32,315 nt of DNA from a bacterium (GCA_021810245.1 JAJZJF010000012.1:1-32315), one strand, 5' to 3'; shown: positions 8,234 to 15,931, counted from the stretch's first letter. Program-made: numbers and translations. The notes: generated by a model from the sequence alone, not told the origin.

Positions 8234-8926
8234 TTATTGCGTTCGCAATAAATCTATCTCGATTCTACGATTTTTTGCCCGCCCTTCTGCGGTGTTATTA
8301 TCCGCAATGGGATGATATTTCCCGTAGCCGATGGCGGATAATCTTTGTGGGTTGATTCCTTGTTTTTGAAGGAAAACTAAAACGGAATATGCGCGGGCCA
8401 TGGAGAGTTCCCAGTTTGATTTGTATTTTCCGCCGCGAACAGGGACATTGTCGGTGTGGCCTTCGATTTGAATGGGGTTGTCAAGAGTCTTGAGTTGTTG
8501 GGCGACCGCCGCCAAGATTTTTTCAGAACGCGGAGCCAGCGTGGCCCTTCCGGAATCAAAGAGAACGGCGCTGGCCAAAATGAGGCGAATTTTTTTGTCC
8601 CAAGTTTCTATTTTGGCATACTTAGACAAATCCTTCTTGTCGAGGGCTTGTTTAAGCTGGGTCACCATGGACTCTTCTTTTTCTCTTTTGATGAGCCGGT
8701 CATAATCCAGAGAAGAGCCCTTGCCGCCGAACACTTTTTGAATTTTTATCAGGGACTGTTGGTATTTGATATTTTCGGTCGTTTTTCCGCCAGATTTTGA
8801 GAGCGTAAAAGAGAACATAATCAAAAAGAAAATCATGAGGTAGCTCATGAAATCGCCATAGGTAATCGCCCATTGGGCGGATTTTGAGAGCTGGTTTTCC
8901 AGTTCCTCGTGTCGCGCTCGTCTCAT
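8234..8926 (-). CDS. motB: MotB-like stator protein (OmpA/MotB domain)
   Basis: A 230-aa protein with a short cytoplasmic N-terminus, one TM (~17-42; WAITYGDFMSYLMIFFLIMFSF) and a C-terminal OmpA-type peptidoglycan-binding domain (~115-228; LFDSGRATL, EGHTDNVPV, NWELSMARA, NRRIEI). Asp25 in YGDFMSYLM is at the ion-carrying Asp of MotB (YADFM pattern), so the proton or sodium path looks intact. The family anchors MotA5B2 stators to the cell wall and couples ion flow to torque. It lies 28 nt downstream of motA. A REP copy (8936-8946) occupies the region before the ATG and no Shine-Dalgarno is visible. ExbD/TolR relatives lack this OmpA domain, so MotB is the better call. Confidence 0.93.
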   Translation of the reverse strand: MRRARHEELENQLSKSAQWAITYGDFMSYLMIFFLIMFSFTLSKSGGKTTENIKYQQSLIKIQKVFGGKGSSLDYDRLIKREKEESMVTQLKQALDKKDLSKYAKIETWDKKIRLILASAVLFDSGRATLAPRSEKILAAVAQQLKTLDNPIQIEGHTDNVPVRGGKYKSNWELSMARAYSVLVFLQKQGINPQRLSAIGYGKYHPIADNNTAEGRAKNRRIEIDLLRTQ

Positions 8927-8935
8927 ATGGAAATA

Positions 8936-8946
8936 GGGACAGTCCC
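8936..8946. repeat. REP palindrome copy 3
   Basis: Core GGGAC-A-GTCCC on the plus strand in the 28-nt motA-motB gap, ending 9 nt before the motB ATG. Confidence 0.9.
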
Positions 8947-8954
8947 CTTTTCTT

Positions 8955-9692
8955 TCATAGATAGGATTTTAGCTTTCGCGAAATAATAACCGCGGGCGTG
9001 CGTTGGAGAATTTCATAAACCCCTTCGAGAATCATGGATTTGGCCTGCATTTCTCTCCAATACCTGATGCGCAGTTTCCCGGCGATGGGAACGCAAAAGA
9101 CGTTAGCCGTGGCGATGCCGTAGAAAGCGGTCGTGATGGCCACCGCCATGGCGGATCCCACCTGGGCCGGGTTGGCGATTTGGCGCAGGACATCGACAAT
9201 TCCAATCAATGTTCCTAGAAGGCCAAACATGGGCGCCAAAATGCCCGCCGTTCTAAAGACGTTGACCGCCTCGTTTTGCAAATCGGAGTTTTGAACGATC
9301 TCATTTTCCAGGACTTGCCTTAAAATTTCCGGGTTATTATATTCAACGGCAATTTGAGCGGCGTAGGACAAATAACCGGAAGCGACCGCTTTGTTGACGT
9401 TTTGAAAGGCGCTCATCCCGCGAGACTGAATATCTTGGGCCAAGGACATCACGGCGTCCATAATTGCCAGGCGATCAACATATGGATCGGCTGAGAATAA
9501 GTCGGCCAAAGAGGCGCCTGTTCTAATCAAAATATCCAGCGGGGTGTTAATCATCAAGGCGCAGAAAGTGCCCCCAAGGACAATTCCAATTCCATGCCAG
9601 TTGATAAAGATCGCGGGAAGCCCTCCGGTTGAGAGGCCTATCGCGGTTAAAATGAGAATCGCTCCGAGACCGATGATTGAGGTTAGTTCCAT
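8955..9692 (-). CDS. motA: MotA-like stator protein
   Basis: A 245-aa inner-membrane protein with four TMs: two at the N-terminus (IIGLGAILILTAIGL, GIGIVLGGTFCALMI) and two around AGILAPMFGLLGTLIGIVDVL and GSAMAVAITTAFYGIATANVFCVPIA. The latter match the MotA channel helices with their conserved prolines; the large loop between helices 2 and 3 is the cytoplasmic torque-generating region of the family. I start at ATG 9692 (MELTSIIG); the track begins at an upstream TTG inside the promoter. Promoter TTGGAA-18-TATAAT ends 7 nt before this ATG, so the mRNA is probably leaderless. It pairs with the downstream motB as an ion-driven stator. Confidence 0.93.
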   Translation of the reverse strand: MELTSIIGLGAILILTAIGLSTGGLPAIFINWHGIGIVLGGTFCALMINTPLDILIRTGASLADLFSADPYVDRLAIMDAVMSLAQDIQSRGMSAFQNVNKAVASGYLSYAAQIAVEYNNPEILRQVLENEIVQNSDLQNEAVNVFRTAGILAPMFGLLGTLIGIVDVLRQIANPAQVGSAMAVAITTAFYGIATANVFCVPIAGKLRIRYWREMQAKSMILEGVYEILQRTPAVIISRKLKSYL

Positions 9693-9699
9693 GTTGCTT

Positions 9700-9729
9700 A
9701 TTATATAAGGAAAGAAAAGCAAATTCCAA
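9700..9729 (-). promoter_or_regulatory. Promoter of motA-motB, leaderless
   Basis: Minus strand: TTGGAA (9729-9724), 18-nt spacer, perfect TATAAT (9705-9700), then 7 nt to ATG 9692. It is preceded by REP copy 4. Confidence 0.6.
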
Positions 9730-9732
9730 ATG

Positions 9733-9753
9733 AAATGGGGACAGTCCCCATTT
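9733..9753. repeat. REP palindrome copy 4 (perfect 21-nt)
   Basis: Perfect palindrome AAATGGGGAC-A-GTCCCCATTT between the coiled-coil gene stop and the motA promoter. With a CAG loop it makes a short GC hairpin, a candidate terminator for the upstream gene. Confidence 0.92.
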
Positions 9754-9754
9754 T

Positions 9755-11035
9755 TTACTTGTCAGGCGGAGCGCTAAATCCTGCGTCAATGACGGATAAT
9801 ATTTTCTGAAAATCTTGTTCCAGACTCTCGATCTCGTCGTTGGAATTGCCTCGATCGTAAAGGGGGGCGCTCTGAGTCAAGGGCATTTGCGAAGGGAAAG
9901 AATTAAGCCAATCTTTGAAGATATTTTCTTGGCTCGCTAGATGATTAAGAGAAGAACCTATTTTGTTGAGCCCTTCTTTTGTTGCTTCGGCGGTTTCCTC
10001 ATTAACTTGTTTAAAATGAGCGAATGCCTGATTGAGAGAATCTAGCTGGGAGGCGACTTGGGGACGCGCTCTCAACCAGGATTCAAGTTGAAGATGATGA
10101 GAAAGAGTCTCTTTCAATGTTGCTTCGGTTTTTTTTGCTTGGAATTGTGCGGCGGCCGCCGCTTTTTGGTTTTGAAGAAGAGCTTGGCTCAGTTCCGCTT
10201 GGTAGGCAAGAAACGAATCAACGCGGCCTTCCAGATTTCTAAATTTTTTCTCCATCTTCTCAAGGGTTTCATTTTTACGCTCATTTTCTTCTTTGAGAGA
10301 ATCGACTGATTTTAATATCGCGCTTATTTGAGACTCAATCTGCCCTCTCAAGTTTTTCAGCAGAATTTTTAACTCTTCTTCCGATTGCATCTGCTTGTTC
10401 GCGTTTTCTTTAAGAACCTTTTCAGAAGCGGCGTCTCTTTCTTTTATTTCCAGAAGCTCTTTTTGTAGTTTTTCGTTTTGAATTTCTAAACGAGACAGGG
10501 CCTCTGAAAGCGGGCGGACCCGTTCTTCTATTTTTTGAGAGATGTCTTCTTGGGGAACTTCGGCTGGAGATTCTGGCTTTCTCGCTTCAAGTTCCTCGAT
10601 GCGTCTCCGGCAATAGGCTAGATTATCCTTCATCTGTCGGTCGGATTCCTCTAGCCGCCTTTGGGCGGCGAGGTTTTGAAGAAGGGCTTCGGTTTCTCTT
10701 CTCGCCGCCTCTTGGGATTTTTCCCGCTCTCTTAGGGCCACCTCGGCTTGAATGGCGCGCTCTTGCATTTGTTGAAGTTTGTCCAAGTTAGGAGCTGCCC
10801 TTAACTCCTCAATTTTCTTTTCGATGGCTTCAAGGCGAGACTCTACGCCTTTAATCAAATCGGGAGAAGGATTGCCGGGCGCGAGAGAAGAGGTGACAGG
10901 CGCGGGGCTTGGGGTTGCGGCTGGCGCAACCGGAATCGGCTGAGGCGGCGGGATATTAGGGGAGGCCTCTTCCGGAACCTCCTCAAGAGCCCGCAATGAC
11001 GCAAAGATTGAACCTTTAGGACTACTCTCGGCCAT
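9755..11035 (-). CDS. Cytoplasmic coiled-coil protein, function unknown
   Basis: A 426-aa protein from ATG 11035 (MAESSPKGSIFASL); the tracked start is an upstream TTG. I do not recognise a family. Residues ~25-60 are a Pro/Ala-rich linker (PPPQPIPVAPAATPSPAP), ~65-320 are long charged heptads predicted to form coiled coil (for example LEAIEKKIEELRAA, RLEIQNEKLQKELLEIKERD), and the C-terminus is a shorter helical region ending SAPPDK. There is no signal peptide or TM, so it is probably cytoplasmic. It lies between motA and the kinase-FliF/FliG chimera on the same strand, so a scaffold or linker in that machine is a reasonable guess. No clear ribosome-binding site is seen. Confidence 0.7.
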   Translation of the reverse strand: MAESSPKGSIFASLRALEEVPEEASPNIPPPQPIPVAPAATPSPAPVTSSLAPGNPSPDLIKGVESRLEAIEKKIEELRAAPNLDKLQQMQERAIQAEVALREREKSQEAARRETEALLQNLAAQRRLEESDRQMKDNLAYCRRRIEELEARKPESPAEVPQEDISQKIEERVRPLSEALSRLEIQNEKLQKELLEIKERDAASEKVLKENANKQMQSEEELKILLKNLRGQIESQISAILKSVDSLKEENERKNETLEKMEKKFRNLEGRVDSFLAYQAELSQALLQNQKAAAAAQFQAKKTEATLKETLSHHLQLESWLRARPQVASQLDSLNQAFAHFKQVNEETAEATKEGLNKIGSSLNHLASQENIFKDWLNSFPSQMPLTQSAPLYDRGNSNDEIESLEQDFQKILSVIDAGFSAPPDK

Positions 11036-11067
11036 ACTTATAGAATACAGCAAAAAGGCGTTTTAAT

Positions 11068-11090
11068 CACGAAGAAATGACGAAGAAACG
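11068..11090. repeat. Short dispersed purine-rich repeat, copy A
   Basis: CACGAAGAAATGACGAAG followed by AAACG is 20/23 identical to a stretch at 24645-24667. It lies in the 60-nt gap before the coiled-coil gene. Confidence 0.5.
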
Positions 11091-11095
11091 CTCCG

Positions 11096-13624
11096 CTACC
11101 TCCGCTGCTTTCCATTGCTTTCTTTTGCGTCTTTTTCTTCTTCCATGGGAGATTCATGGATTTGAAGCCCTAATTGCGGCGCGATGGTTTTAATGCGCTG
11201 TTCTGAGATGAGTTCAGAAACGCTTTTCCCAATTTTGTCTTGGGCCGTTTCCGCTTGTTCTATTGTCGGAGAAGAAGCTTCAATCATTTCGCTTAAGACT
11301 CCCCAAGCCTTTTCCGACAGGTTTTGCTTGATGGCTTCTACCACGCTTTGAGGACCCTCGTGGAGGGCCGCGCTCCACTCTTGATAGGTGACCAAGGACA
11401 AAAGGTACGACCATTCTTGGGGCGTGAGTTTTGAAAGATCCTCGATGAAAAAGACCCTCTTTCTCAATTCCTCGGCGAGGGCGGCGTTTTGAGCGCGCAC
11501 GGCTTCAAGCATTTCATGCCGCCTTTTCTGGCTGGCCGCCGACATGAGTTCAGCCAGGTAATGAACTCCTCCCACGGCGCCGGACAGACGCCTTTCCAAC
11601 TCTTCTTTGAGGTTGACGATAATTTCAGGATCGATAAAACGCGGCCTGGCTAATTGACTGATGACGGAACTGGCCAGTTCCGGCGGAAGGGCCTCGATGA
11701 GTTTCTTAGATACTTCCGGAGCCAAACGAGAGGCGACAATGGCGATATTTTCAGCCGGTTCCGGCAGGAGCATTTGAGCCAATGTCTCGACTTGCTCTAT
11801 TCTAACTTCGAACATGATTGGCGCGTTTTTGCTTTCTTCCGCATTTTCTCCTGATCTTTGTTCTCCAATCATCAGAGTATTGCGTCCTAAAACACCTCCC
11901 GAGCCTTCCCCACTTTCGCTTTCAAGCCCTTTCATGTCCATTGAAATTTGCTGAGCCTGGACATTAGCCATCATTCTCATGGCATCGGCAATCTTGATGA
12001 ACCCGACGGCGATGACAACGAGAGCCATAAAAAAGAGAAAGCCGGTCAGGATATACCTTAGGAGCATCCCGGCTGTTTGGGGCGAATACCACACCGTTTT
12101 CCAAATCGGCGAAAATTCTGTGTGGACGACGGTCAGAGAATCCCCTCTCTTAGGATTGAGATTGAGAAGGTCCGCCGTAATTTTCCCGATTTCGGAACTG
12201 CGATTGCCTTTGACGGAGTTGTCTAAAATTAACGTCACATCTAGGCGTTTGACAAAGTTGGAGGGGAAAGAATCTTCCTTTTTATAGCCTTTCATTTGTG
12301 GCGGCGGCGCGGGCATGACCGGGCCGCCGGAATCAAGAGGAACCCCGGGCAAAAGTTCTTCCGGACGCGCGGATTTGCTCGGTTCTTGCCAAAGGTAGGG
12401 CAAGCCCGATGTTTTGGTGGTCGTGATGCTGGCCCCTTCGGTTTTAAAACTTTCCGTTTTCGTAAAATCAAGGGTTGCATTGATAATGACCTTGGCGCGA
12501 TTAGGGCCCAGGATATTGAGCAGAACTCCGTCTACCTTTGTTTCGAGAGATTTTTCAAATTTAGATTTTTCAAGAAAAGGAACCACTGTTTGCGCTTGGA
12601 TGGGCTTTGGGATCAAAGAAAGGCTAAGCAATCCAAGAAAGGCCAAAGTCAGCCGCATCGGATTTGAACGCGCGGGGCGCCTAGCCTTGAGCGGAATTCG
12701 CACCCAGAAAGTGGATCCATGCCCGAGCCCGCGACTGTCGACGCCGATTTCTCCGCCGTGAGCCTGGACGATTTCTTGGGCAATAGCCAGCCCCAAGCCC
12801 CAGCCGCCCTTTCGAGCTTTTTCGTCTTTGATATGTTTGGATTGATAGAATTTCTCAAAAATTTTCCGGCGCTCTGTTGGGTGAATTCCAGGTCCGTTGT
12901 CTTGAACGGAAATCATCGCCATTCCCCCCGCAACCTCGGCTCTGAGTTCGACTCGCCCCCCCGCGGGAGTAAATTTAACGGCGTTTCCTAGGAGATTGGT
13001 CAATACCCGCCAAATACGGTAGCGGTCGGCGGTGATGCTAATTCCCGGCGGAGGTTCCCGAACGGAGAGAATGACGCCTTTGTTTGAGGCTCCGGGGGCC
13101 AGTGTCGCCCCCACTTCTTGAATGAGCCCCGCCAGATCAAAGGGAGACATTTCCATGCGGAATTTTCCCGCCTCGATGACGGCGAGATCGGTGAGATCTC
13201 CCATCAGATGGTTGATTTGTCTCGTCGCGGTCAAAATCATTTTAGAGAGGACCTGTTCTTTGGGCCCCAAATTTTTATTTCGCGAGAGTATATCGCTGTA
13301 TCCCGTGATCGCGGTCAAAGGATTGCGGATGTCATGAACCGCCATTGATAAAAACTTCATCTTGAGATTATTGAGCCGAGCGAGTTCTTCATTATTCATT
13401 TGAAGGCGCAGGGACAAAGCTTCCAATTCTTGAGCTTTTTTCCCCAATTGGCTTTTGGCGACGGCGATTTGAGTCATGAACTTGGTAAACATAAGGTTAT
13501 TTCCCCTTTGCTTTGCGAAATAGCGATTGGATTGCGTGAACTCCATGACCCGGCTGACCACAAACATCAAAGCCCCCAGGACAATAAAGAGGCTTGGAAT
13601 AAAAACCAAGGCAATCATGTCCAT
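11096..13624 (-). CDS. Chimeric histidine kinase / FliF-C-like / FliG-like membrane protein
   Basis: 842 aa in one frame. Residues ~4-26: TM. ~85-312: complete histidine kinase, with H97 in MAVHDIRNPL, N-box LTNLLGNAVKF, G1 QDNGPGI, G2 GGWGLGLAIA and GHGSTFWVRI. ~323-345: a second signal-like TM (LTLAFLGLLSLSLIP). ~350-508: a region like the C-terminal part of FliF (LETKVDGVLLNILGP, INATLDFTKTE, KRLDVTLILDN, NPKRGDSLTVV). ~520-545: TM. ~604-812: a FliG-like region ending RVFFIEDLSKL...QNLSEKAWGVLSEMIE...AQDKI, colinear with the FliG C-terminal half. Topology is consistent: kinase inside, FliF part periplasmic, FliG part inside. The FliG DDR and REVD charges of the torque helix are absent (TPQEW, LSLVT). 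ATG 13624 has a GGGGGGAG ribosome-binding site. An internal ATG (12658) could start a separate FliF/G protein but has no Shine-Dalgarno. Confidence 0.85.
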   Translation of the reverse strand: MDMIALVFIPSLFIVLGALMFVVSRVMEFTQSNRYFAKQRGNNLMFTKFMTQIAVAKSQLGKKAQELEALSLRLQMNNEELARLNNLKMKFLSMAVHDIRNPLTAITGYSDILSRNKNLGPKEQVLSKMILTATRQINHLMGDLTDLAVIEAGKFRMEMSPFDLAGLIQEVGATLAPGASNKGVILSVREPPPGISITADRYRIWRVLTNLLGNAVKFTPAGGRVELRAEVAGGMAMISVQDNGPGIHPTERRKIFEKFYQSKHIKDEKARKGGWGLGLAIAQEIVQAHGGEIGVDSRGLGHGSTFWVRIPLKARRPARSNPMRLTLAFLGLLSLSLIPKPIQAQTVVPFLEKSKFEKSLETKVDGVLLNILGPNRAKVIINATLDFTKTESFKTEGASITTTKTSGLPYLWQEPSKSARPEELLPGVPLDSGGPVMPAPPPQMKGYKKEDSFPSNFVKRLDVTLILDNSVKGNRSSEIGKITADLLNLNPKRGDSLTVVHTEFSPIWKTVWYSPQTAGMLLRYILTGFLFFMALVVIAVGFIKIADAMRMMANVQAQQISMDMKGLESESGEGSGGVLGRNTLMIGEQRSGENAEESKNAPIMFEVRIEQVETLAQMLLPEPAENIAIVASRLAPEVSKKLIEALPPELASSVISQLARPRFIDPEIIVNLKEELERRLSGAVGGVHYLAELMSAASQKRRHEMLEAVRAQNAALAEELRKRVFFIEDLSKLTPQEWSYLLSLVTYQEWSAALHEGPQSVVEAIKQNLSEKAWGVLSEMIEASSPTIEQAETAQDKIGKSVSELISEQRIKTIAPQLGLQIHESPMEEEKDAKESNGKQRR

Positions 13625-13639
13625 GGCGACTCCCCCCAG

Positions 13640-13658
13640 AAAGGGGACTGTCCCCTTT
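13640..13658. repeat. REP palindrome copy 5 (perfect 19-nt)
   Basis: AAAGGGGAC-T-GTCCCCTTT fills most of the 37-nt gap between the PorV/TPR gene stop and the chimera ribosome-binding site. Confidence 0.92.
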
Positions 13659-13661
13659 TTT

Positions 13662-15284
13662 TCATTTTATGTACATCTCCATAAACTTCTTGAGATCGAC
13701 GTCCTTGGGGTCCAAAGAAAGGGCCTTCTCATATGCTTTCTTGGCTTCTCTCTTGTGCCCCCAGGCGAAATAAGCGCTTCCTAGGCGAGTCCAAGCGGAG
13801 GATTCATCGGGATTAATTGTGATGGCCTGTTGGCAATCCTTGACGGCGTCGGCAAAGCGCTTTTGATAAATAGCCTGAAGCGCGGTTTCCATTTTCTTAG
13901 AGACAAATTCCGCTGGCGGCAGCAAATCTCCCTCCGAGACCTTCATCCTAGTAAGATAAGCCATCGTCTTAACAAAGTCAATATAGGGCATTGTTTTATT
14001 TCCGGAGCCTGCGGCCACCGAAGCCCAAATCATCGCCGCGCCATCGTGTCCGTCTAAGTAAGAGAAAATGGATTTTTGAGCCAAGAGGGCCGCTTGGTCT
14101 TGGGAACGAAGCGTTTTAATCTCATCGGGGCGTTCTTTGAGATCTAAGGCGTTGTTAAAAGACTCTAAAAGTTTTAACTTTTCCTTCCATTCTTGTGGGA
14201 CTTGTGCGGGATCGATGCCCAGCGCTTCTTCAAGGGCGAGCTGCGCATTGAGATAGTTGCGCCTATTGAGCTCTTTTTTTGCCGCTTCAAGATAACTGTC
14301 GGTGTAGGTGGTCAGGGGCTTTTCTTTTTTCTTTCCCGAGAAACGGTAATTGAGAGAAAATCTTTCTCCGAGACCAAAGACGGGATCGTTGACCATTGCG
14401 ACATCGGCCTCAAGAGATTTGTAATAGATGCCGGCTCCAAATGTGAGGCCTTCCGGGATATACCCGGCGCGGATGGCGAACATCCATATCCGATATTCAG
14501 CGCCGATTCCATAATCTCCGTCATCTCCATAATCAGCGGAGATGAGAAGATTGTCTATGGGGGTGATGGCAAGTCCAGTGCGAACGACTGTTGGAAGCCG
14601 GTCAAAGGTATTTTGCGCGCCGCTAAATCCATTTTGAATGACCACGCCCGCGGTGACCATATTGTCGAAAAAAGGCCCGTATTGAGCTCCGAGATTTCCT
14701 CCGTAAAGCATGTCGGAAGAACTTCCTCCAAGGCTGCGGCTGAGGCCCTGAAAAGATCCCCCCAAGGATAAATTGGGGATGATGACGTTTCTCAGTCCAA
14801 ACCCCGCGCCGTATCCGGTTTCTTGAAAGCCAAAACTTCCGGTCAGATTATTTTGAGAATCCCGCTGTTCGGCTCCGCTGATTCCCATGTTTAGGGCTTC
14901 TACGCCCCAGGCTCCTGGCATTTTTGAAAAATTTTGGGCGTAGGATAAGTCTTCATATGACGCTCCGCCGATGAGACTTGCCTGCATGGCGCTGATATCG
15001 GGACCATTGAGAAGACCGAGACCCGCCGGATTGTAATAGAGAGAAGAGGCTCCGCCTGCAATAGCGGTATAGGCGTTTCCCATTCCCATCGCGCGGGCAT
15101 CGGCTCCAAATTGAAATATCTCGTTGGGAGATCCGGCGTAGAAGCTGCTGGCAAAAGCCGCGCTCGTGAAACAAAGCAAAAAAAGGGACAGTCCCCATTT
15201 CCAAGGGAACTTTTGCGCCCCCCTGGCCGTATAAGAAATAGGGACAGTCCCTATTTCTGAACTAGAGGAGTAATTGTATGCCAA
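13662..15284 (-). CDS. PorV/PorQ-like outer-membrane protein with C-terminal TPRs; 5' end split by RAYT insertion
   Basis: The conserved body begins at a signal peptide (WGLSLFLLCFTSAAFA, cleavage before SSFYAG). FGADARAMGMGNAYTAIAGGASSLYYNPAGLG is the PorV/PorQ (UPF0164-type) signature, followed by a ~270-aa outer-membrane barrel, a helical linker and TPRs near the C-terminus (SSAWTRLGSAYFAWGHKREAKKAYEKALSLDP). In type IX secretion PorV is an outer-membrane shuttle for cargo. The tracked 763-aa ORF starts at 15953, but its first ~245 codons are antisense to the RAYT gene. I give TTG 15284 as the nearest in-frame recognised start keeping the signal sequence; this is not certain. AAG at 15212 lies 5 nt after an AGGGGGG Shine-Dalgarno-like run. 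The ancestral start was probably ATG 15953 (see findings). The gene may be disrupted. Confidence 0.75.
   Translation of the reverse strand: MAYNYSSSSEIGTVPISYTARGAQKFPWKWGLSLFLLCFTSAAFASSFYAGSPNEIFQFGADARAMGMGNAYTAIAGGASSLYYNPAGLGLLNGPDISAMQASLIGGASYEDLSYAQNFSKMPGAWGVEALNMGISGAEQRDSQNNLTGSFGFQETGYGAGFGLRNVIIPNLSLGGSFQGLSRSLGGSSSDMLYGGNLGAQYGPFFDNMVTAGVVIQNGFSGAQNTFDRLPTVVRTGLAITPIDNLLISADYGDDGDYGIGAEYRIWMFAIRAGYIPEGLTFGAGIYYKSLEADVAMVNDPVFGLGERFSLNYRFSGKKKEKPLTTYTDSYLEAAKKELNRRNYLNAQLALEEALGIDPAQVPQEWKEKLKLLESFNNALDLKERPDEIKTLRSQDQAALLAQKSIFSYLDGHDGAAMIWASVAAGSGNKTMPYIDFVKTMAYLTRMKVSEGDLLPPAEFVSKKMETALQAIYQKRFADAVKDCQQAITINPDESSAWTRLGSAYFAWGHKREAKKAYEKALSLDPKDVDLKKFMEMYIK
15185..15195. repeat. 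REP palindrome copy 6, inside the PorV-like signal peptide
   Basis: Core GGGAC-A-GTCCC. Read on the minus strand it encodes G-L-S of the signal-peptide hydrophobic core. Confidence 0.9.
15185..15233 (-). repeat. Extended REP-bearing repeat, copy A (~49 nt)
   Basis: It shares CAGTCCCCATT, CCAAGGGAAC and GCCGTAT blocks in the same order with 24286-24334, with a 4-nt length difference in the middle. Both copies lie at the 5' ends of genes for exported proteins and point the same way. Confidence 0.65.
15234..15258. repeat. REP palindrome copy 7 (perfect 25-nt)
   Basis: A perfect 25-nt palindrome centred on 15246 (GGGAC-A-GTCCC with AGAAATA/TATTTCT arms), directly upstream of the RAYT ribosome-binding site. 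Confidence 0.92.
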
Positions 15285-15916
15285 GACATGGAAGGATCTT
15301 GATTGAAAATGGGGCTTATCACTTAATGGCTCGCGGCAATAATAGGCAGGCTGTTTTTCATGATCCGGTTGATTATGAAAAATTCCTAGACATATTGATT
15401 TGGGCCAAAAAGAAAAATCCTTTTTGGCTTTGCCATTATGTCTTAATGCCCAACCATGTTCATTTCTTAGTTCGTGTTCTGAAATCGGAAAATTTAAGCA
15501 AGGCCATGCAACGGCTTTTCCAGGGATATTCCGATTACTTTCGGGGAAAGAATTCTCTAGTGGGGCATCTCTGGCAGGGGCGGTATAAAAGCGTTGCTTT
15601 ACCGACCGACAAAAGTCTTCTTCTCTGTGGACGCTATATTGAATTAAATCCCGTTCGGGCTGGTTTGTGTCAAAGTCCTGAGGATTATGATTGGTCCAGT
15701 TGCCGATTTTATTTAAGAAAAGGGGACAGTCCCCTTTTTCGCTCTCTTTTGGATGAGAACCCTGCTTATTCTTTCCTCGGAATTTCGCCTGATGAGAAGG
15801 CATGTATTTATCGAGAAATCTTGAAAAGAACTGAGGATGATGAAACGATCCGTGGTGTGATGGGGCTTGCGTCTTGCCCTGGTCGTCCGAAAAAAAAGGG
15901 ACAGTCCCTTTTTTGA
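15278..15916 (+). CDS. REP-associated tyrosine transposase (RAYT, Y1/HUH family)
   Basis: A 212-aa HUH endonuclease of the IS200/IS605-related REP-associated class. Signatures: N-terminal MPRHGRILIENGAYHLMARGNNRQAVF, HUH motif in LMPNHVHFLV (H60, H62), catalytic tyrosine in FQGYSDYFRGKN (Y84 or Y87), GHLWQGRYKS, and CGRYIELNPVRAGL...DYDWSSCRF. These enzymes cut and join single-stranded DNA at REP hairpins. It has a good AGAGGAG ribosome-binding site and an intact frame. It is flanked by REPs on both sides (15234-15258; 15932-15942), carries one internally (15718-15738, encoding RKGDSPLF) and ends within another (15892-15914, encoding KKGQSLF-stop). It is the only plus-strand gene in a minus-strand block, consistent with insertion. 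Confidence 0.95.
   Translation: MPRHGRILIENGAYHLMARGNNRQAVFHDPVDYEKFLDILIWAKKKNPFWLCHYVLMPNHVHFLVRVLKSENLSKAMQRLFQGYSDYFRGKNSLVGHLWQGRYKSVALPTDKSLLLCGRYIELNPVRAGLCQSPEDYDWSSCRFYLRKGDSPLFRSLLDENPAYSFLGISPDEKACIYREILKRTEDDETIRGVMGLASCPGRPKKKGQSLF
15718..15738. repeat. REP palindrome copy 8, inside the RAYT gene
   Basis: Perfect 21-nt palindrome AAAAGGGGAC-A-GTCCCCTTTT in the coding sequence, in frame, encoding K-G-D-S-P-L-F. Confidence 0.93.
15892..15914. repeat. REP palindrome copy 9 at the RAYT 3' end
   Basis: A perfect 23-nt palindrome with A6/T6 arms. It encodes the last residues of the RAYT and has the shape of an intrinsic terminator (GC stem then T-run). Confidence 0.92.
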
Positions 15917-15931
15917 TAGGGCTAAAAAATG

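Noticed and set aside
12656-12658. Separate gene start splitting the 842-aa chimera into a kinase and a FliF/FliG protein
   Set aside because: The frame is continuous, there is no stop after the kinase and no ribosome-binding site before this ATG; kept as an alternative, not as the main call.
14193-14771. 192-aa plus-strand ORF
   Set aside because: Shadow of the PorV-like gene; no start site, no domain, and the opposite frame is clearly coding.
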